Positions 6,409 through 15,320 are shown, counted from the stretch's first letter. The stretch is DNA of 24,900 nucleotides from UBA6065 sp038063975 (GCA_038063975.1 JBBTTY010000035.1:1-24900); one strand, 5' to 3'. Numbers and translations: made by a program. Notes: generated by a model from the sequence alone, not told the origin.

Positions 6409-7092
6409 TTAATTTGAGTCTTTAGTCGATGTTGCTGATCTCTTTACGCTCGCTTGCAGTCCTTTCATAGCCGGTAGAACGTTTGATAGGCTGTTATGAG
6501 CATCTTTTAATGCATCTTGCGCTGATCTCACTGCGACTTTCACAGTATCGAGAGATGAACGAGGATCTTCTGTTGAAACAGTCACATTTGCTATGGCACC
6601 GATAGATGTTTCCGCCGTTGTCAATTTTGTGATTGCTCCTGCCAGTAGAGCTCTAGCTTCTGTGGTATTGGCCCCCTGACTCTCCAATTTTGTCAGACGG
6701 GTTTCGATTTTCGCTTGAATTTCTCGGAAACGATCTAATTGTTGAGTCAATCTGTCGGTTGATTTTTTTATCGAATCAGCAATGTGTTCCGTGGCTTTTG
6801 CCTTTGCTTCGACCCGCATTTCTATTTTTTTATCAGTCCGTTTTGTCTCGAGTTCCTGTTTACGGCTTTCTATTTCCGATTTGATGTCTTGTTTCTTGGC
6901 TTTGATCTCGTCCTTTGCTTCAACACGCATATTTTTTACCTGTGCGCGGATAGGTATCTTGATCGTTTTGCCGTCAGAAGTTCGCGCTGTGGCTTCTATA
7001 GTGACTTCTTCGGCGTACGCATTTGAAGTTACGATGGTCAAAATAAACACAGCGATTGCAGTGAATACTTTTATCATTTGCTTTTTTTTCAT
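6409..7092 (-). CDS. Secreted coiled-coil protein, unknown function (227 aa)
   Basis: A Sec signal peptide (MKKKQMIKVFTAIAVFILTIVTSNAYA, cut near A27) precedes a short beta-rich stretch (EEVTIEATARTSDGKTIKIP). Next comes a long helical, highly charged region at about 50-140 (KAKKQDIKSEIESRKQELE, TDRLTQQLDRFREIQAKIE), and then a Thr/Ala-rich helical part. The heptad-like spacing suggests a coiled coil. There are no cysteines and no enzymatic motif. An in-frame ATG five codons later (MIKVFTAI) would also give a good signal peptide. It lies between nusA and the small membrane protein, 20 nt before the latter. It is probably an envelope-associated structural protein; function unknown. Confidence 0.8.
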   Translation of the reverse strand: MKKKQMIKVFTAIAVFILTIVTSNAYAEEVTIEATARTSDGKTIKIPIRAQVKNMRVEAKDEIKAKKQDIKSEIESRKQELETKRTDKKIEMRVEAKAKATEHIADSIKKSTDRLTQQLDRFREIQAKIETRLTKLESQGANTTEARALLAGAITKLTTAETSIGAIANVTVSTEDPRSSLDTVKVAVRSAQDALKDAHNSLSNVLPAMKGLQASVKRSATSTKDSN

Positions 7093-7170
7093 TTAATTTT
7101 TTATTGATAGAGGACGTGCATTACTCATAATATAATTCACAATCTTTGTCGCCGTACTCTATTGATATCA

Positions 7171-8313
7171 TTATACCCCAAGTTTCGATCTCTCGTCTTT
7201 TGCACCATTGCCGCCTATTGGTCGAATATCTATTTTCCAGCCGGTAAGCTTTGCCGCCAGACGCACATTCTGACCGCCTTTTCCGATGGCGAGAGACTGT
7301 TCGGATTCGCTTACTTCTACTGTGGCGACTTTGTTTAGCTCATCGAGAGTGATATTGGCGATTTTTGCGGGCGACAATGCTTCGCTGATGAATTTTTTCG
7401 TGTCAGCAGACCATTCTATGATGTCTATTTTTTCTCCGCCGAGTTCGGAAGTTACGGTCGAAACACGCACGCCGCGTTGACCCACGAGGGAACCGATAGG
7501 GTCAATATGAGAGTCGTTTGAAACGACGGCGATTTTTGATCTCGAACCGGCTTCGCGGGCCACCGCTTTTATTTCCACTGTTTTATTTGCAATTTCTGGA
7601 GCTTCAATCTCAAATAGTTTCTCGAGGAATTTCGGATGTGAACGGGAGAGCTTTAAAAATACGCCTCTCGGAGACTCCTCGACGCGAAACAGATATCCGC
7701 GGATTCTCTCTCCTTGTTTATAATGTTCGCTACGAATTTGTTCCTCAAAAGGCAGGATGCCGACAGCTCGGCCCATGTCTATGTATATGACGCCACGTTC
7801 AATTCTCTGAACTGTACCCGATATGATATCTCCTTCACGCTTGCCGTATTCACTTAAAACCGATACTTTTTCGGCCTCGCGGATCTTTTGGATGATAACC
7901 TGTTTGGCTGTTTGGGCGGCAATACGACCAAAATCATCCTTTGGTTCTAGAGGGAAAAGCATTTCTTCATCGAGTTCCACGCCCTTTTTGATTTTTCGTG
8001 CGTCGTCAATCCAGATGTGATGTTCCGGGTTGTATCTCACTCTCTCGTCTTCCGGTGGAAGCTCTGGCAGTTCTTCATCCTCTGACACATTTATAACTTT
8101 TGTATCATCGACGGCGATTTTAACTTGGAAAAATTCAGTGGCACCGGTGTTGACGTTAAACGTGGCACGGATAATCTGACCGCGTTTGCCGTATTCCTTT
8201 TTATAAGCTGTGGCCAGAGCCATCTCTATGGCTTCTATGATTTTTTCACGCGGAATGCCACGTTCTTCTTCAAGCTGACCGAGAACCGAATGTATAACTT
8301 TTAGATCAAACAT
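7171..8313 (-). CDS. nusA: Transcription termination/antitermination protein NusA
   Basis: A 380-aa RNA polymerase-binding factor that controls pausing, termination and antitermination. The order is: N-terminal RNAP-binding domain (1-150) containing an acidic insert at about 76-100 (SEDEELPELPPEDE); S1 domain at about 155-225 (GDIISGTVQRIERGVIYIDM); KH1 with VGQRGVR at 277-283; and KH2 with GKGGQNVR at 344-351. It stops shortly after KH2 and lacks the C-terminal acidic repeats of E. coli NusA, as most bacterial NusA do. The ATG stands exactly 6 nt from TAAAAT on the minus strand, so a leaderless mRNA is likely. Palindrome E2 begins immediately upstream. Confidence 0.95.
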   Translation of the reverse strand: MFDLKVIHSVLGQLEEERGIPREKIIEAIEMALATAYKKEYGKRGQIIRATFNVNTGATEFFQVKIAVDDTKVINVSEDEELPELPPEDERVRYNPEHHIWIDDARKIKKGVELDEEMLFPLEPKDDFGRIAAQTAKQVIIQKIREAEKVSVLSEYGKREGDIISGTVQRIERGVIYIDMGRAVGILPFEEQIRSEHYKQGERIRGYLFRVEESPRGVFLKLSRSHPKFLEKLFEIEAPEIANKTVEIKAVAREAGSRSKIAVVSNDSHIDPIGSLVGQRGVRVSTVTSELGGEKIDIIEWSADTKKFISEALSPAKIANITLDELNKVATVEVSESEQSLAIGKGGQNVRLAAKLTGWKIDIRPIGGNGAKDERSKLGV

Positions 8314-8319
8314 ATGTTT

Positions 8320-8325
8320 ATTTTA
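8320..8325 (-). promoter_or_regulatory. nusA -10 box (leaderless)
   Basis: TAAAAT read on the minus strand, followed by AAACAT and the nusA ATG, so +1 falls on the start codon. The -35 position lies inside palindrome E2 and is not close to consensus (CGAACA with a 17-nt spacer). Confidence 0.5.
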
Positions 8326-8328
8326 CTA

Positions 8329-8438
8329 GGCAGCGGCGAATGTGTTCGAGAAGGGGCTTGCGAGCCTGACGAGGCGAGCACGAGGAATTTTTCAGTAGAA
8401 AAATATCCGTACCCTTCGAGAACATGTTTGCCGCTGCC
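8329..8438. repeat. Modular palindromic element E2
   Basis: About 110 bp. The outer arms GGCAGCGGC...TGTTC..GAAGGG and CCCTTC...GAACA...GCCGCTGCC pair with few mismatches. Inside are hairpin B at 8364-8375 (GCCT/AGGC, loop GACG, read CGTC on the minus strand), then GCACGA at 8378-8383, and hairpin A at 8388-8403 (TTTTTC/GAAAAA, loop AGTA, read TACT on the minus strand). The parts are the same as in E1, E3 and E4, but hairpin B precedes the GCACGA box on the plus strand. It abuts the nusA promoter. Confidence 0.75.
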
Positions 8439-8454
8439 GGTCTTGTAAGAAAGA

Positions 8455-8478
8455 AAGTCCGCCCCCGCGGGCGAACTT
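8455..8478. other. GC-rich hairpin upstream of surface-protein operon
   Basis: AAGT-c-CGCCC pairs with GGGCG-a-ACTT around CCGC. There is no T-run on either side, so it is not a standard terminator. It lies 17 bp beyond palindrome E2 and about 70 bp before the first exported-protein gene. Role unknown. Confidence 0.4.
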
Positions 8479-8532
8479 CTGTAACTGACATATATTTATA
8501 TTATATCCACGGGTGTATTTTGTCAATTTTGA

Positions 8533-8538
8533 TATACT
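8533..8538 (+). promoter_or_regulatory. Extended -10 for the surface-protein operon
   Basis: TGATATACT forms an extended -10 (TGn followed by TATACT). The ATG at 8546 follows after 7 nt. This is the first promoter of a run of exported-protein genes. Confidence 0.5.
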
Positions 8539-8545
8539 TAAGATA

Positions 8546-9778
8546 ATGAAAATGTATTTTTTGAGAGGGTTAATACTGTCAATAACATTGTCGGTTTACG
8601 GTATTGTTTTTGCTCAAGCGCAAGAAATAAGATATTGTCCAAGTTATGGTCAAGAGTTGGTCAAGGTGAATCTCGATTTGCCGGCGGACACTATTCTCGC
8701 TGGAGTAGATGTTTCGATTGGAGCAGAAATCAAAAATGTTTCTGGTCTGCCTCTGTCAGGGGGTTCTCTCTTTGCACGACTTATCGGAAAATCCGGAAAT
8801 ATTTTTATCCGATTATTTCCGGCGACTGATATTGTGTTGAAAGTAGCAGAGACCAAAAAAATAATTTTTTTATTTCTACTTCCAGAGGGTTTGCCGAAGG
8901 GTGTTTATACGCTCGATGTTTCATATGTGCCAAATGAGGCTTACAATATCGAAAATCCCGATCTTTCTATATATGAAAAGAGTGGAGCGAATACAGACAG
9001 CGTTCTAATAAATATAGAGAATTTTAAGCCGAAACCTATTGTTTATTTCGATACAAAAAGTATAAAAGTTGATGGTGTAGACGGTAATTCTGTAGAAACG
9101 TCGATTGATCTCGTCAATACATCATCGACGGCAGTTTCTGTGCCTGTCGTGTGGAGGGATTATTTTTGGAATGCGGTGAGTGACGAAACTCTCGTCGGAA
9201 CATTTGTTGAACTAGTCGAAATACAGAGTTCTTCTCGAATCACTGTGCGTCATCCGAGGAGTAACATCACTCACTCATCATATACTCTCATTGCGGAGAC
9301 TGAATTCAACGGAATGAAATCAATCGCCGTATCGAGATGGAAGAGTGATAAAAAAGAAACACTTGTTAATTTCTCGGGTATTGCGAAAATTGAAGGAACA
9401 TCTTCTCTCATAGCGTATGGCTGTGTGCAAAATAACTCTTCAGACAATATCAAAGATGAAAAGCTCTCAGTATTGGTGGGAGAGGATCGAGGTTTATTCA
9501 CGATAGTACCGGGGAATACATTTGAATTCTCAAGAGATATTGTCAAAAAAGATACAGAGTACTTGCTTTCGGTTGATGTTATTTCCGCGACAGGTGATGT
9601 GCAGAGTGGTTCCAAGAAAATTTTCTCATGTGATCTCCTTGAGAGTTGTGATGATATGAGTTCAGTGTGGAGGGATATGGATCTCATCTTTGCCATAACC
9701 ATGTTTGCCGCGGGAGTGGGAGGACTCATTACTCTCTTGTATTGCAGGAAAAAAAAGTCTAAATCCGCTATAAATTAA
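8546..9778 (+). CDS. Type I membrane protein with Ig-like ectodomains (410 aa)
   Basis: An N-terminal signal peptide (MKMYFLRGLILSITLSVYGIVFAQA) precedes about 350 residues of beta-rich sequence. A transmembrane helix near the C-terminus (LIFAITMFAAGVGGLITLLY) and a short basic tail (CRKKKSKSAIN) follow. The ectodomain has CARDB/COG1361-like patterns such as DTILAGVDVSIGAEIKNVSG, and 'GLPKGVYTLDVSY', typical of Ig-fold adhesin modules. The frame opens 11 codons earlier, but the signal peptide and the -10 spacing favour 8546. It heads a same-strand group of exported proteins leading into the pilus genes. A cell-surface anchoring or adhesion role is inferred; the family is not identified further. 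Confidence 0.8.
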   Translation: MKMYFLRGLILSITLSVYGIVFAQAQEIRYCPSYGQELVKVNLDLPADTILAGVDVSIGAEIKNVSGLPLSGGSLFARLIGKSGNIFIRLFPATDIVLKVAETKKIIFLFLLPEGLPKGVYTLDVSYVPNEAYNIENPDLSIYEKSGANTDSVLINIENFKPKPIVYFDTKSIKVDGVDGNSVETSIDLVNTSSTAVSVPVVWRDYFWNAVSDETLVGTFVELVEIQSSSRITVRHPRSNITHSSYTLIAETEFNGMKSIAVSRWKSDKKETLVNFSGIAKIEGTSSLIAYGCVQNNSSDNIKDEKLSVLVGEDRGLFTIVPGNTFEFSRDIVKKDTEYLLSVDVISATGDVQSGSKKIFSCDLLESCDDMSSVWRDMDLIFAITMFAAGVGGLITLLYCRKKKSKSAIN

Positions 9779-9783
9779 ACTCT

Positions 9784-12405
9784 ATGAGAAAAATTATACT
9801 TTCAACCCTAGTGCTGTTTCTGATCATTTTCATAGACACAGTAGCTATAAATCCCCAAAAAACATACGCTGAAACATGTCCAAATCAAATTCCAGTACAA
9901 GAATGTGCATGGATAGACGTGTCAAATTTATCACCAGCGGGAAAAGGTTATAATTATTATAATGACCCATATTCAACAGTAATTCCCGATCGTTTATGTG
10001 AGCAGAGTGATTATAATAATTATACCGGTGATGCAGTCCTCGGAGAATGGGCAAGTCTTGGTGGTGGCAATTATTACCTTCTCTGGGATGGCACTAAATG
10101 GTATGGTCAGGGCGCCACTGGCAGTAAATGGCTCTCACGAATTTATTGTGCTCGAACAAAACGAACAAGGCCTACTATTTCTTGGGGTCCAGGTGGTGCG
10201 GGAGGAAATTCTGATATAGTGACGATTGATTCGGGAGCGGCTTATAGAATAGAGGCGACAGGTAGCGATGCGGATGGAGATCTTTTTTACGTAAGTGTAT
10301 ATAGAGACGATGTAGAATTCGCCCTTGGAGGAAATGAAACTAATAAAACCACTTTTACAAGTGGCAATAATATACCGGCAGGTCTAGATATTGGTCCTAA
10401 AACTGTGACCTATAGAGCATCTGCGACTGATAGTGGGGGACGATCCACATGGACGACATCATCAAAGGTAGTGACAATAAATGCTCCTGCCACACCCAGT
10501 GGAGTAACGCCCAGTGGAGTAACGCCTCCGGTCAACAAAAATCCCGCTGGCACTTTTGAAGCTACGTGTACGTCTCTTTTCGGCAGAGTAGTTGATCCGG
10601 ATACGTCAAATGAAAGCGTTGCTCTCGGCTTTTATCTATCAGGAAATCCCAACAACATATGGGTGGCTGGAGCTGAAACATACGGTTCGGGAAATTACTT
10701 TATTTCAACACCGACTGCTTTAAAAGATGGTACAAATAAAACGATTTACGCATTTGCGCAGGATACGAGCGGTTCCGGATCTATAAATATCGGGCAGGCG
10801 ACAATAAATTGTCCGACTCCCACTGTAATCACTACCGCAGCACCGACCGGAACTATTGGTGTCATGCCGGCAAACTTGCCGGCGGGAGGTGGAAACGTGA
10901 CTATAAGTTGGTTGATATCCGGAATGGCTGTCAATGCCAAATGTATTGCCTCGAGTGCTTGGTCTGGAAATAAAGATCCGACAGGTCAAGAAATAAAAAA
11001 TATTACGGCAGATTCAACTTTTACTCTCAGTTGTACCAATAGTGGTGGTACTTTGATTAAAAGTGCATCTGTAACGGTGGCCGCTATTACAAATACCAAT
11101 ACAAACACTAATATAACTACAAATACCAATACAAACACTAATATAACTACAAATACAAATACAAACACTTTATCGAACGGAATCACCTATAATTCTATTC
11201 CATCGAGTGTTATAACTGGTCAATCATTTACGGTGTCGGTGACTAATAGTGGAACGAAAACATGGGGACCTGGTCATGAACTTGCTATTAGACCAAGCGG
11301 TGGTGGCGCGCCTGTTGTTTTAGGGAGACTTGATACAACAGTGCCAAATGGACAAAAAAATGTCTCTATGATTGCACCAGTGGCAGGAAGCTATATCGTT
11401 CGTGCTCTCGAACAGGGCTTGGAAGATTTTGGAGATAGTAAACCTCTTACAGTCACAATGGCACAAGTTGTAAATCCACCGATTGTAAATACAAACATCG
11501 GAGGTGCTTGTACGGCGACGTGGAATAATACAGATCTTCCTTCCGGTTACGTTTGTTATTCTGGTTTAGGTGATTTATCCAATATAGGTGTGATGCCTGC
11601 AAGTGGTTCTAAACAAGTGCCGGTTAACACAGCACCTTATTCCTACCCCTGTTATCCTTCATCAAGTACCCCACAAATATGGCGTACGTTCGTTGTGCAT
11701 TCTTGTCCTGTTACCACTACCACTACCGTTATTACAAACACAAACACGGGAGGTGGTAATTCTTGTGTAATTGGAGGTGCTACTCTCACAACAAATACAA
11801 TAAATATCCCTGGTGGTACAAATCTAGGAGTTACTCTCTCATGGCCATCTACATGTAGTTTTGTGCCGACATGGGAAAGTAGGCCAGTCGGTTCTCCACA
11901 CACTGTAAATATCGCTGGAACAGGAGGTCCAGTTGGCGTATTAACATGCGGATCTCAAGCTCCTATAAACGTATCAGCACCATGCCCTTCTTCTGTTCCC
12001 ATAGTAATACCTAATTTTACCGTAAACGCATCTTCACCTGTGAAAATGCAGACGGTACCTACGGTTGGAGGTACGTCTATGCCGGCTACCATATCGATTG
12101 GCCCTGTAAGCGGTTTCGCGAGTCCTATAACTATAACCGCTACACCACCAGCTGGATTTGGCGTATTCCAAAAGAAAGAATATTCATGGAACGGTGGTGC
12201 GTTTACGGTTCTACCTAGTTTTACAATCATAAAAGGTATTAATGGTTATTCCCCAACAACCCTCGTTTTACGGGTCTCTGGTGGAACAGTATCATCAGGG
12301 GATTACCTCATGAGTTTGGGTGCTGTTAGTGGAACATTGATTAAACCACCAGCCACTTATATTTTGCGTGTAAACAAAACGGACACAGTATTCAATGAAG
12401 AATAA
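9784..12405 (+). CDS. Large secreted Ig-like protein with Thr-Asn linker (873 aa)
   Basis: The signal peptide MRKIILSTLVLFLIIFIDT...TYA is cut near residue 29. A Cys/Trp/Tyr-rich N-terminal region follows (about 30-130). Then come several predicted Ig-like beta domains: one with TGSDADGDLFYVSVYRDD near 155; another near 350-433 (GTIGVMPANLPAGGGNVTIS, SFTL.C); a Thr-Asn linker at 436-462; and an NBR1/CARDB-like Ig domain at about 465-560 (SSVITGQSFTVSVTNSGTKTW). Two Cys-containing modules and a final beta domain end the protein. No C-terminal membrane helix or sortase motif is visible. TATAAA lies 9 nt before the ATG, inside the end of the previous gene. It is probably a secreted or pilus-associated surface protein; ligand unknown. 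Confidence 0.8.
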   Translation: MRKIILSTLVLFLIIFIDTVAINPQKTYAETCPNQIPVQECAWIDVSNLSPAGKGYNYYNDPYSTVIPDRLCEQSDYNNYTGDAVLGEWASLGGGNYYLLWDGTKWYGQGATGSKWLSRIYCARTKRTRPTISWGPGGAGGNSDIVTIDSGAAYRIEATGSDADGDLFYVSVYRDDVEFALGGNETNKTTFTSGNNIPAGLDIGPKTVTYRASATDSGGRSTWTTSSKVVTINAPATPSGVTPSGVTPPVNKNPAGTFEATCTSLFGRVVDPDTSNESVALGFYLSGNPNNIWVAGAETYGSGNYFISTPTALKDGTNKTIYAFAQDTSGSGSINIGQATINCPTPTVITTAAPTGTIGVMPANLPAGGGNVTISWLISGMAVNAKCIASSAWSGNKDPTGQEIKNITADSTFTLSCTNSGGTLIKSASVTVAAITNTNTNTNITTNTNTNTNITTNTNTNTLSNGITYNSIPSSVITGQSFTVSVTNSGTKTWGPGHELAIRPSGGGAPVVLGRLDTTVPNGQKNVSMIAPVAGSYIVRALEQGLEDFGDSKPLTVTMAQVVNPPIVNTNIGGACTATWNNTDLPSGYVCYSGLGDLSNIGVMPASGSKQVPVNTAPYSYPCYPSSSTPQIWRTFVVHSCPVTTTTTVITNTNTGGGNSCVIGGATLTTNTINIPGGTNLGVTLSWPSTCSFVPTWESRPVGSPHTVNIAGTGGPVGVLTCGSQAPINVSAPCPSSVPIVIPNFTVNASSPVKMQTVPTVGGTSMPATISIGPVSGFASPITITATPPAGFGVFQKKEYSWNGGAFTVLPSFTIIKGINGYSPTTLVLRVSGGTVSSGDYLMSLGAVSGTLIKPPATYILRVNKTDTVFNEE
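11089..11169 (+). repeat. 30-bp tandem repeat coding for Thr-Asn linker
   Basis: Two identical 30-bp units (11089-11118, 11119-11148) and a 21-bp partial third with one substitution. Each unit codes for TNTNTNTNIT. Identical copies imply recent expansion, and the length can change in steps of 10 residues without a frameshift. Confidence 0.9.
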
Positions 12406-12407
12406 TA

Positions 12408-13958
12408 ATGAAAAATAAATTTATAAAATCCTTTCTGGCTCTCATTTTCTGTTTTTCCGCTTTACCTTTTGTTGCTTTGGCTGCTTCTATTACAGTCACC
12501 AGTCCAAATGGTGGTGAAACTATTCAAATAGGCTCAAATTATACGATTAAATGGTCATCACAGGGTTTGCCTTCAGGTGAATATCTACACATTATGCTCG
12601 CAGATGCCAATGGTAACGGTCTCACATATATCAAACCTTGGCTTCCTGCGTATATAAATGAATATGTATGGACGGTGGCAGACATCTATCCATCAATGGT
12701 TGGAGGTAATTATAAAATAAAAATACAGACAGCTTCTGGTTCTGTCCAAGATGTGAGTGACGGAACGTTTAAAGTTACGGCGGCTTCGCCTGGTGTCAGT
12801 AATATGTCTGGTTGGGCCTGGTCATCAAACATAGGTTGGATCAGTTTTAATTGTACAAATACGGATACTTGTAAAAATAAGGGTGGTATAGATTACGGTG
12901 TAAATAAAAATGCCGATAATACCCTTACCGGTTATGCTTGGTCACCGAACATCGGTTGGATTCAATTCGGTGGTTTTTCTACAAAAGATTTTCCAACCGG
13001 TGATGGTACACAGGGAGTAAATGTTGATATAAACGGCAACAATCCAAAAGGTTGGATACGAGCTATATCTCAAAATGGTAATGGTTGGGATGGTTGGGAT
13101 GGTTGGATTTCTCTCTCTGGTGCAAATTATAAAGTACGTATTGATGATGGGGTTCATTTTACCGGTCATGCTTGGGGTGATTCTGTTATAGGTTGGATGC
13201 TCTTTGATGTTCAATCAACTGGTATATGTTCGGATTGTGGGGTAAAAATCGGTGCCGCTACACCTATTGCGAGTGTTGATCTAGACGTGAGAGATAGTAC
13301 TGGTAGTACTCTGATTGGTCGTAACAATGTTGCGTATAACACCACTCCGACTTTTGTCTGGACGTTGAATAATTTACCTGCTGGAACGACATGTTCTGTC
13401 TCTAAAACATCTAGCGGTGGCACAAACTTTAGTCAATCAAATATAACTTCATCAGGTCAAATTGGAGGATCGCCATTAGTTGACTCAACTTACACATACA
13501 AAATTAGTTGTAATGATAGTAGTTCAAAGAATACGACATCGTTTACGGTTTTACCGGCACCAGCTGATTTTTCTATCAGTATTGATGGTGGGTCTATCAC
13601 ACCTATTCAGTTTTTGAATTCAGGTCAGGCAGATTCCGTTGAAAAAGTATTTCGCATAATTCCATCTAATTTTTCTAGTCCTGTTACGATTACTATAGAT
13701 AGTGTCAATCCTGCTGTATCACCTCCAACAGTCTTTAGTTATTGTTTATCACTTACTTCTTGTACACCATGGACAAACAATCCATCTGTAACCATACAGC
13801 CTAGTTCAGGTGCAATATTCAGAGTTCGTGTTTCCAAGAAATTACCAACTACGCCGACTTATGACATAACCATCAAAGGTGAAGGTGGTGGAATTACAAA
13901 ATACGCCGTATTTCAACTCACACCGACTATAATTGATCCGAAGTATGAGGAAATTTGA
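12408..13958 (+). CDS. Secreted protein with AWS..IGW repeats (516 aa)
   Basis: A signal peptide (MKNKFIKSFLALIFCFSALPFVALA) leads into an Ig-like domain at 27-124 that begins SITVTSPNGGETIQIGSNYT, similar to the Ser-Thr-rich/Kre9-Knh1-type beta domain. Next are three copies of an aromatic motif: GWAWSSNIGWISF at 135-147, GYAWSPNIGWIQF at 175-187 and GHAWGDSVIGWMLF at 253-266, with a Trp-Gly stretch (GWDGWDGWI) between the second and third. Two further beta domains (about 285-390 and 390-510) end the protein. Repeats of this type occur in exported Parcubacteria proteins, but their function is not known to me. The ATG is 2 nt after the stop of the preceding gene, which suggests co-expression. 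Confidence 0.8.
   Translation: MKNKFIKSFLALIFCFSALPFVALAASITVTSPNGGETIQIGSNYTIKWSSQGLPSGEYLHIMLADANGNGLTYIKPWLPAYINEYVWTVADIYPSMVGGNYKIKIQTASGSVQDVSDGTFKVTAASPGVSNMSGWAWSSNIGWISFNCTNTDTCKNKGGIDYGVNKNADNTLTGYAWSPNIGWIQFGGFSTKDFPTGDGTQGVNVDINGNNPKGWIRAISQNGNGWDGWDGWISLSGANYKVRIDDGVHFTGHAWGDSVIGWMLFDVQSTGICSDCGVKIGAATPIASVDLDVRDSTGSTLIGRNNVAYNTTPTFVWTLNNLPAGTTCSVSKTSSGGTNFSQSNITSSGQIGGSPLVDSTYTYKISCNDSSSKNTTSFTVLPAPADFSISIDGGSITPIQFLNSGQADSVEKVFRIIPSNFSSPVTITIDSVNPAVSPPTVFSYCLSLTSCTPWTNNPSVTIQPSSGAIFRVRVSKKLPTTPTYDITIKGEGGGITKYAVFQLTPTIIDPKYEEI
13083..13108 (+). repeat. 9-bp tandem repeat (GGTTGGGAT)
   Basis: Two exact GGTTGGGAT units and a third shortened one code for GWDGWDGW. It is in frame, so slippage would add or remove three residues. 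Confidence 0.8.
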
Positions 13959-13976
13959 TGTATAATTATGATTACA

Positions 13977-14216
13977 ATGGATAAAACACGATTGGTCATA
14001 GCGATTGTTATATTAATTGTTCTAGGACTTCTGACATATTTTTTTATTTTTAATAAAGGAATGATAAATAAAAATGGGGAAATTCCGCAGAGGGTTTTTT
14101 CAAAAGAAGAATTGAATGATGCTTTAGAGAGATTAACCGCATCTAGTACAATCAGTATTATTTCACCAGAAGTAGAAAAAACTGCTTTAGAGAAATTAAC
14201 AGCACCAATTAAATAA
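13977..14216 (+). CDS. Small membrane-anchored protein (79 aa)
   Basis: MDKTRLVIAIVILIVLGLLTYFFIF is an N-terminal membrane anchor with no obvious cleavage site. About 50 polar residues follow, with an internal duplication: ALERLTASST and ALEKLTAPIK. An upstream in-frame ATG at 13968 sits one base after TATAAT (13961-13966), which would place transcription start beyond it, so 13977 is preferred. I do not recognise a function. It lies between the AWS-repeat protein and the two fibre-like proteins, all on one strand. Confidence 0.65.
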   Translation: MDKTRLVIAIVILIVLGLLTYFFIFNKGMINKNGEIPQRVFSKEELNDALERLTASSTISIISPEVEKTALEKLTAPIK

Positions 14217-14225
14217 CAAATAATT

Positions 14226-15320
14226 ATGAAAAAATATTTTTTTCTCTCTATTTTTCTCTTCACCCTATCATTTCCTTTTAATATAAACGCAGAGCTATGG
14301 TCAAATCCTAAAGCAACTCCTCCTGGTGACAATATTTCAACCCCAATTAACGTTTCAAATGTTGCTCAAACAAAAGTTGGCGGTCTCACTTTGAATAGTG
14401 CTGGTGCAACATATGGCCTGCTCGTTCCATTCGGCAAAGTTGGAATTGGAACACTTACTCCCGGTGGTCTATTTGACGTTTTCGGTTCATCGGGTGTAGC
14501 CTTTACAGTTCTCTCTAGTGGCAAAGTCGGCATCGGGACAGCGAGTCCGGCTTCTCGACTATCAGTATTGGGTGGAGTTCAAGTGGGAGATGATACAGAA
14601 GCCTGTACTGTGGCCAAATACGGTACTATGAAATGGTCAAATCAATCTGGAACATATAGATTGGAAGTTTGTGGTAGTACGACTTCTGGGGGAGTTACTG
14701 GTCCTGGATGGATAGCAGTGGCAGGTAGTGGTGGTACGGGAGGTTCCGGTTCTGGTACAGTTCCTGTTGGTCAGGCTATGGGGTACGCGGAGGCTATTCA
14801 GGGTTCAAAGTACGAACCCTATCCTATTGGTAGTTCTGGCGTTTACGATTGTCAAGGTATAAATGTTCCAGCATGGTGTGAATATGATAAGGCGAATATT
14901 GTTGGTAATACAGTAGGCGATGGAGGTATCTGGTACGGTTGTGGTACCGGATATACTGTTGTTAATAAGAAAAATTTTCAAATACAATATGAATACGATT
15001 ATATGTCTACTGTGACTCATTTCATTATTGTTTGTTCTCGTAATACTGCTTCCATAGGTGCCTCATGTTCTGCTGTAGCGGGATGTCCATCCAATGTAGA
15101 TGGCGCGCAATGCAGTTCTTTCACAAGACAATATTCAGCCGATGCTGCTGTAGGTAATCCAGATTATCAATACCCGCGATGTTCCTCATTCAGAACCATC
15201 TCTACCTGTACCAATGGCACATGGTCGCCAACTCCCGCAGTATCTCCTACTTGCACATATGGTCCTCCTCCCGCTCCACCAGCTTGTAACGAAAGTTCGC
15301 CAGATTGGCCAGATTGTTAA
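14226..15320 (+). CDS. Exported fibre-like protein with VGIGT repeats and Cys-rich tail (364 aa)
   Basis: A signal peptide (MKKYFFLSIFLFTLSFPFNINA) is followed by a W..P.....N...PINVS segment and the conserved QTKVGGLTLNSAGATYGLLV, KVGIGTLTPGG and KVGIGTASPASRLSVLGG repeats. These resemble trimeric fibre or tail-spike stalks. After QVGDDTEAC a short module (GTMKWSNQSGTYRLEVCG...WIAV) ends the part shared with the next gene. The C-terminal 190 residues are unique, with a Gly-Ser linker and about 16 cysteines (CQGINVPAWC, GCGTGY, GASCSAVAGC, TWPDC-like end), probably a disulfide-bonded secreted head. It is adjacent to its paralogue. Role as an adhesin-like surface fibre is inferred. Confidence 0.8.
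   Translation: MKKYFFLSIFLFTLSFPFNINAELWSNPKATPPGDNISTPINVSNVAQTKVGGLTLNSAGATYGLLVPFGKVGIGTLTPGGLFDVFGSSGVAFTVLSSGKVGIGTASPASRLSVLGGVQVGDDTEACTVAKYGTMKWSNQSGTYRLEVCGSTTSGGVTGPGWIAVAGSGGTGGSGSGTVPVGQAMGYAEAIQGSKYEPYPIGSSGVYDCQGINVPAWCEYDKANIVGNTVGDGGIWYGCGTGYTVVNKKNFQIQYEYDYMSTVTHFIIVCSRNTASIGASCSAVAGCPSNVDGAQCSSFTRQYSADAAVGNPDYQYPRCSSFRTISTCTNGTWSPTPAVSPTCTYGPPPAPPACNESSPDWPDC

Noticed and set aside
8455..8478. Terminator for nusA or the surface operon
   Set aside because: The hairpin has no T-run on either strand and lies upstream of both flanking genes; kept as a hairpin only.
11089..11169. CRISPR-like array
   Set aside because: Units are directly adjacent without spacers and code in frame for a Thr-Asn linker. 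No CRISPR array or cas gene is present elsewhere.
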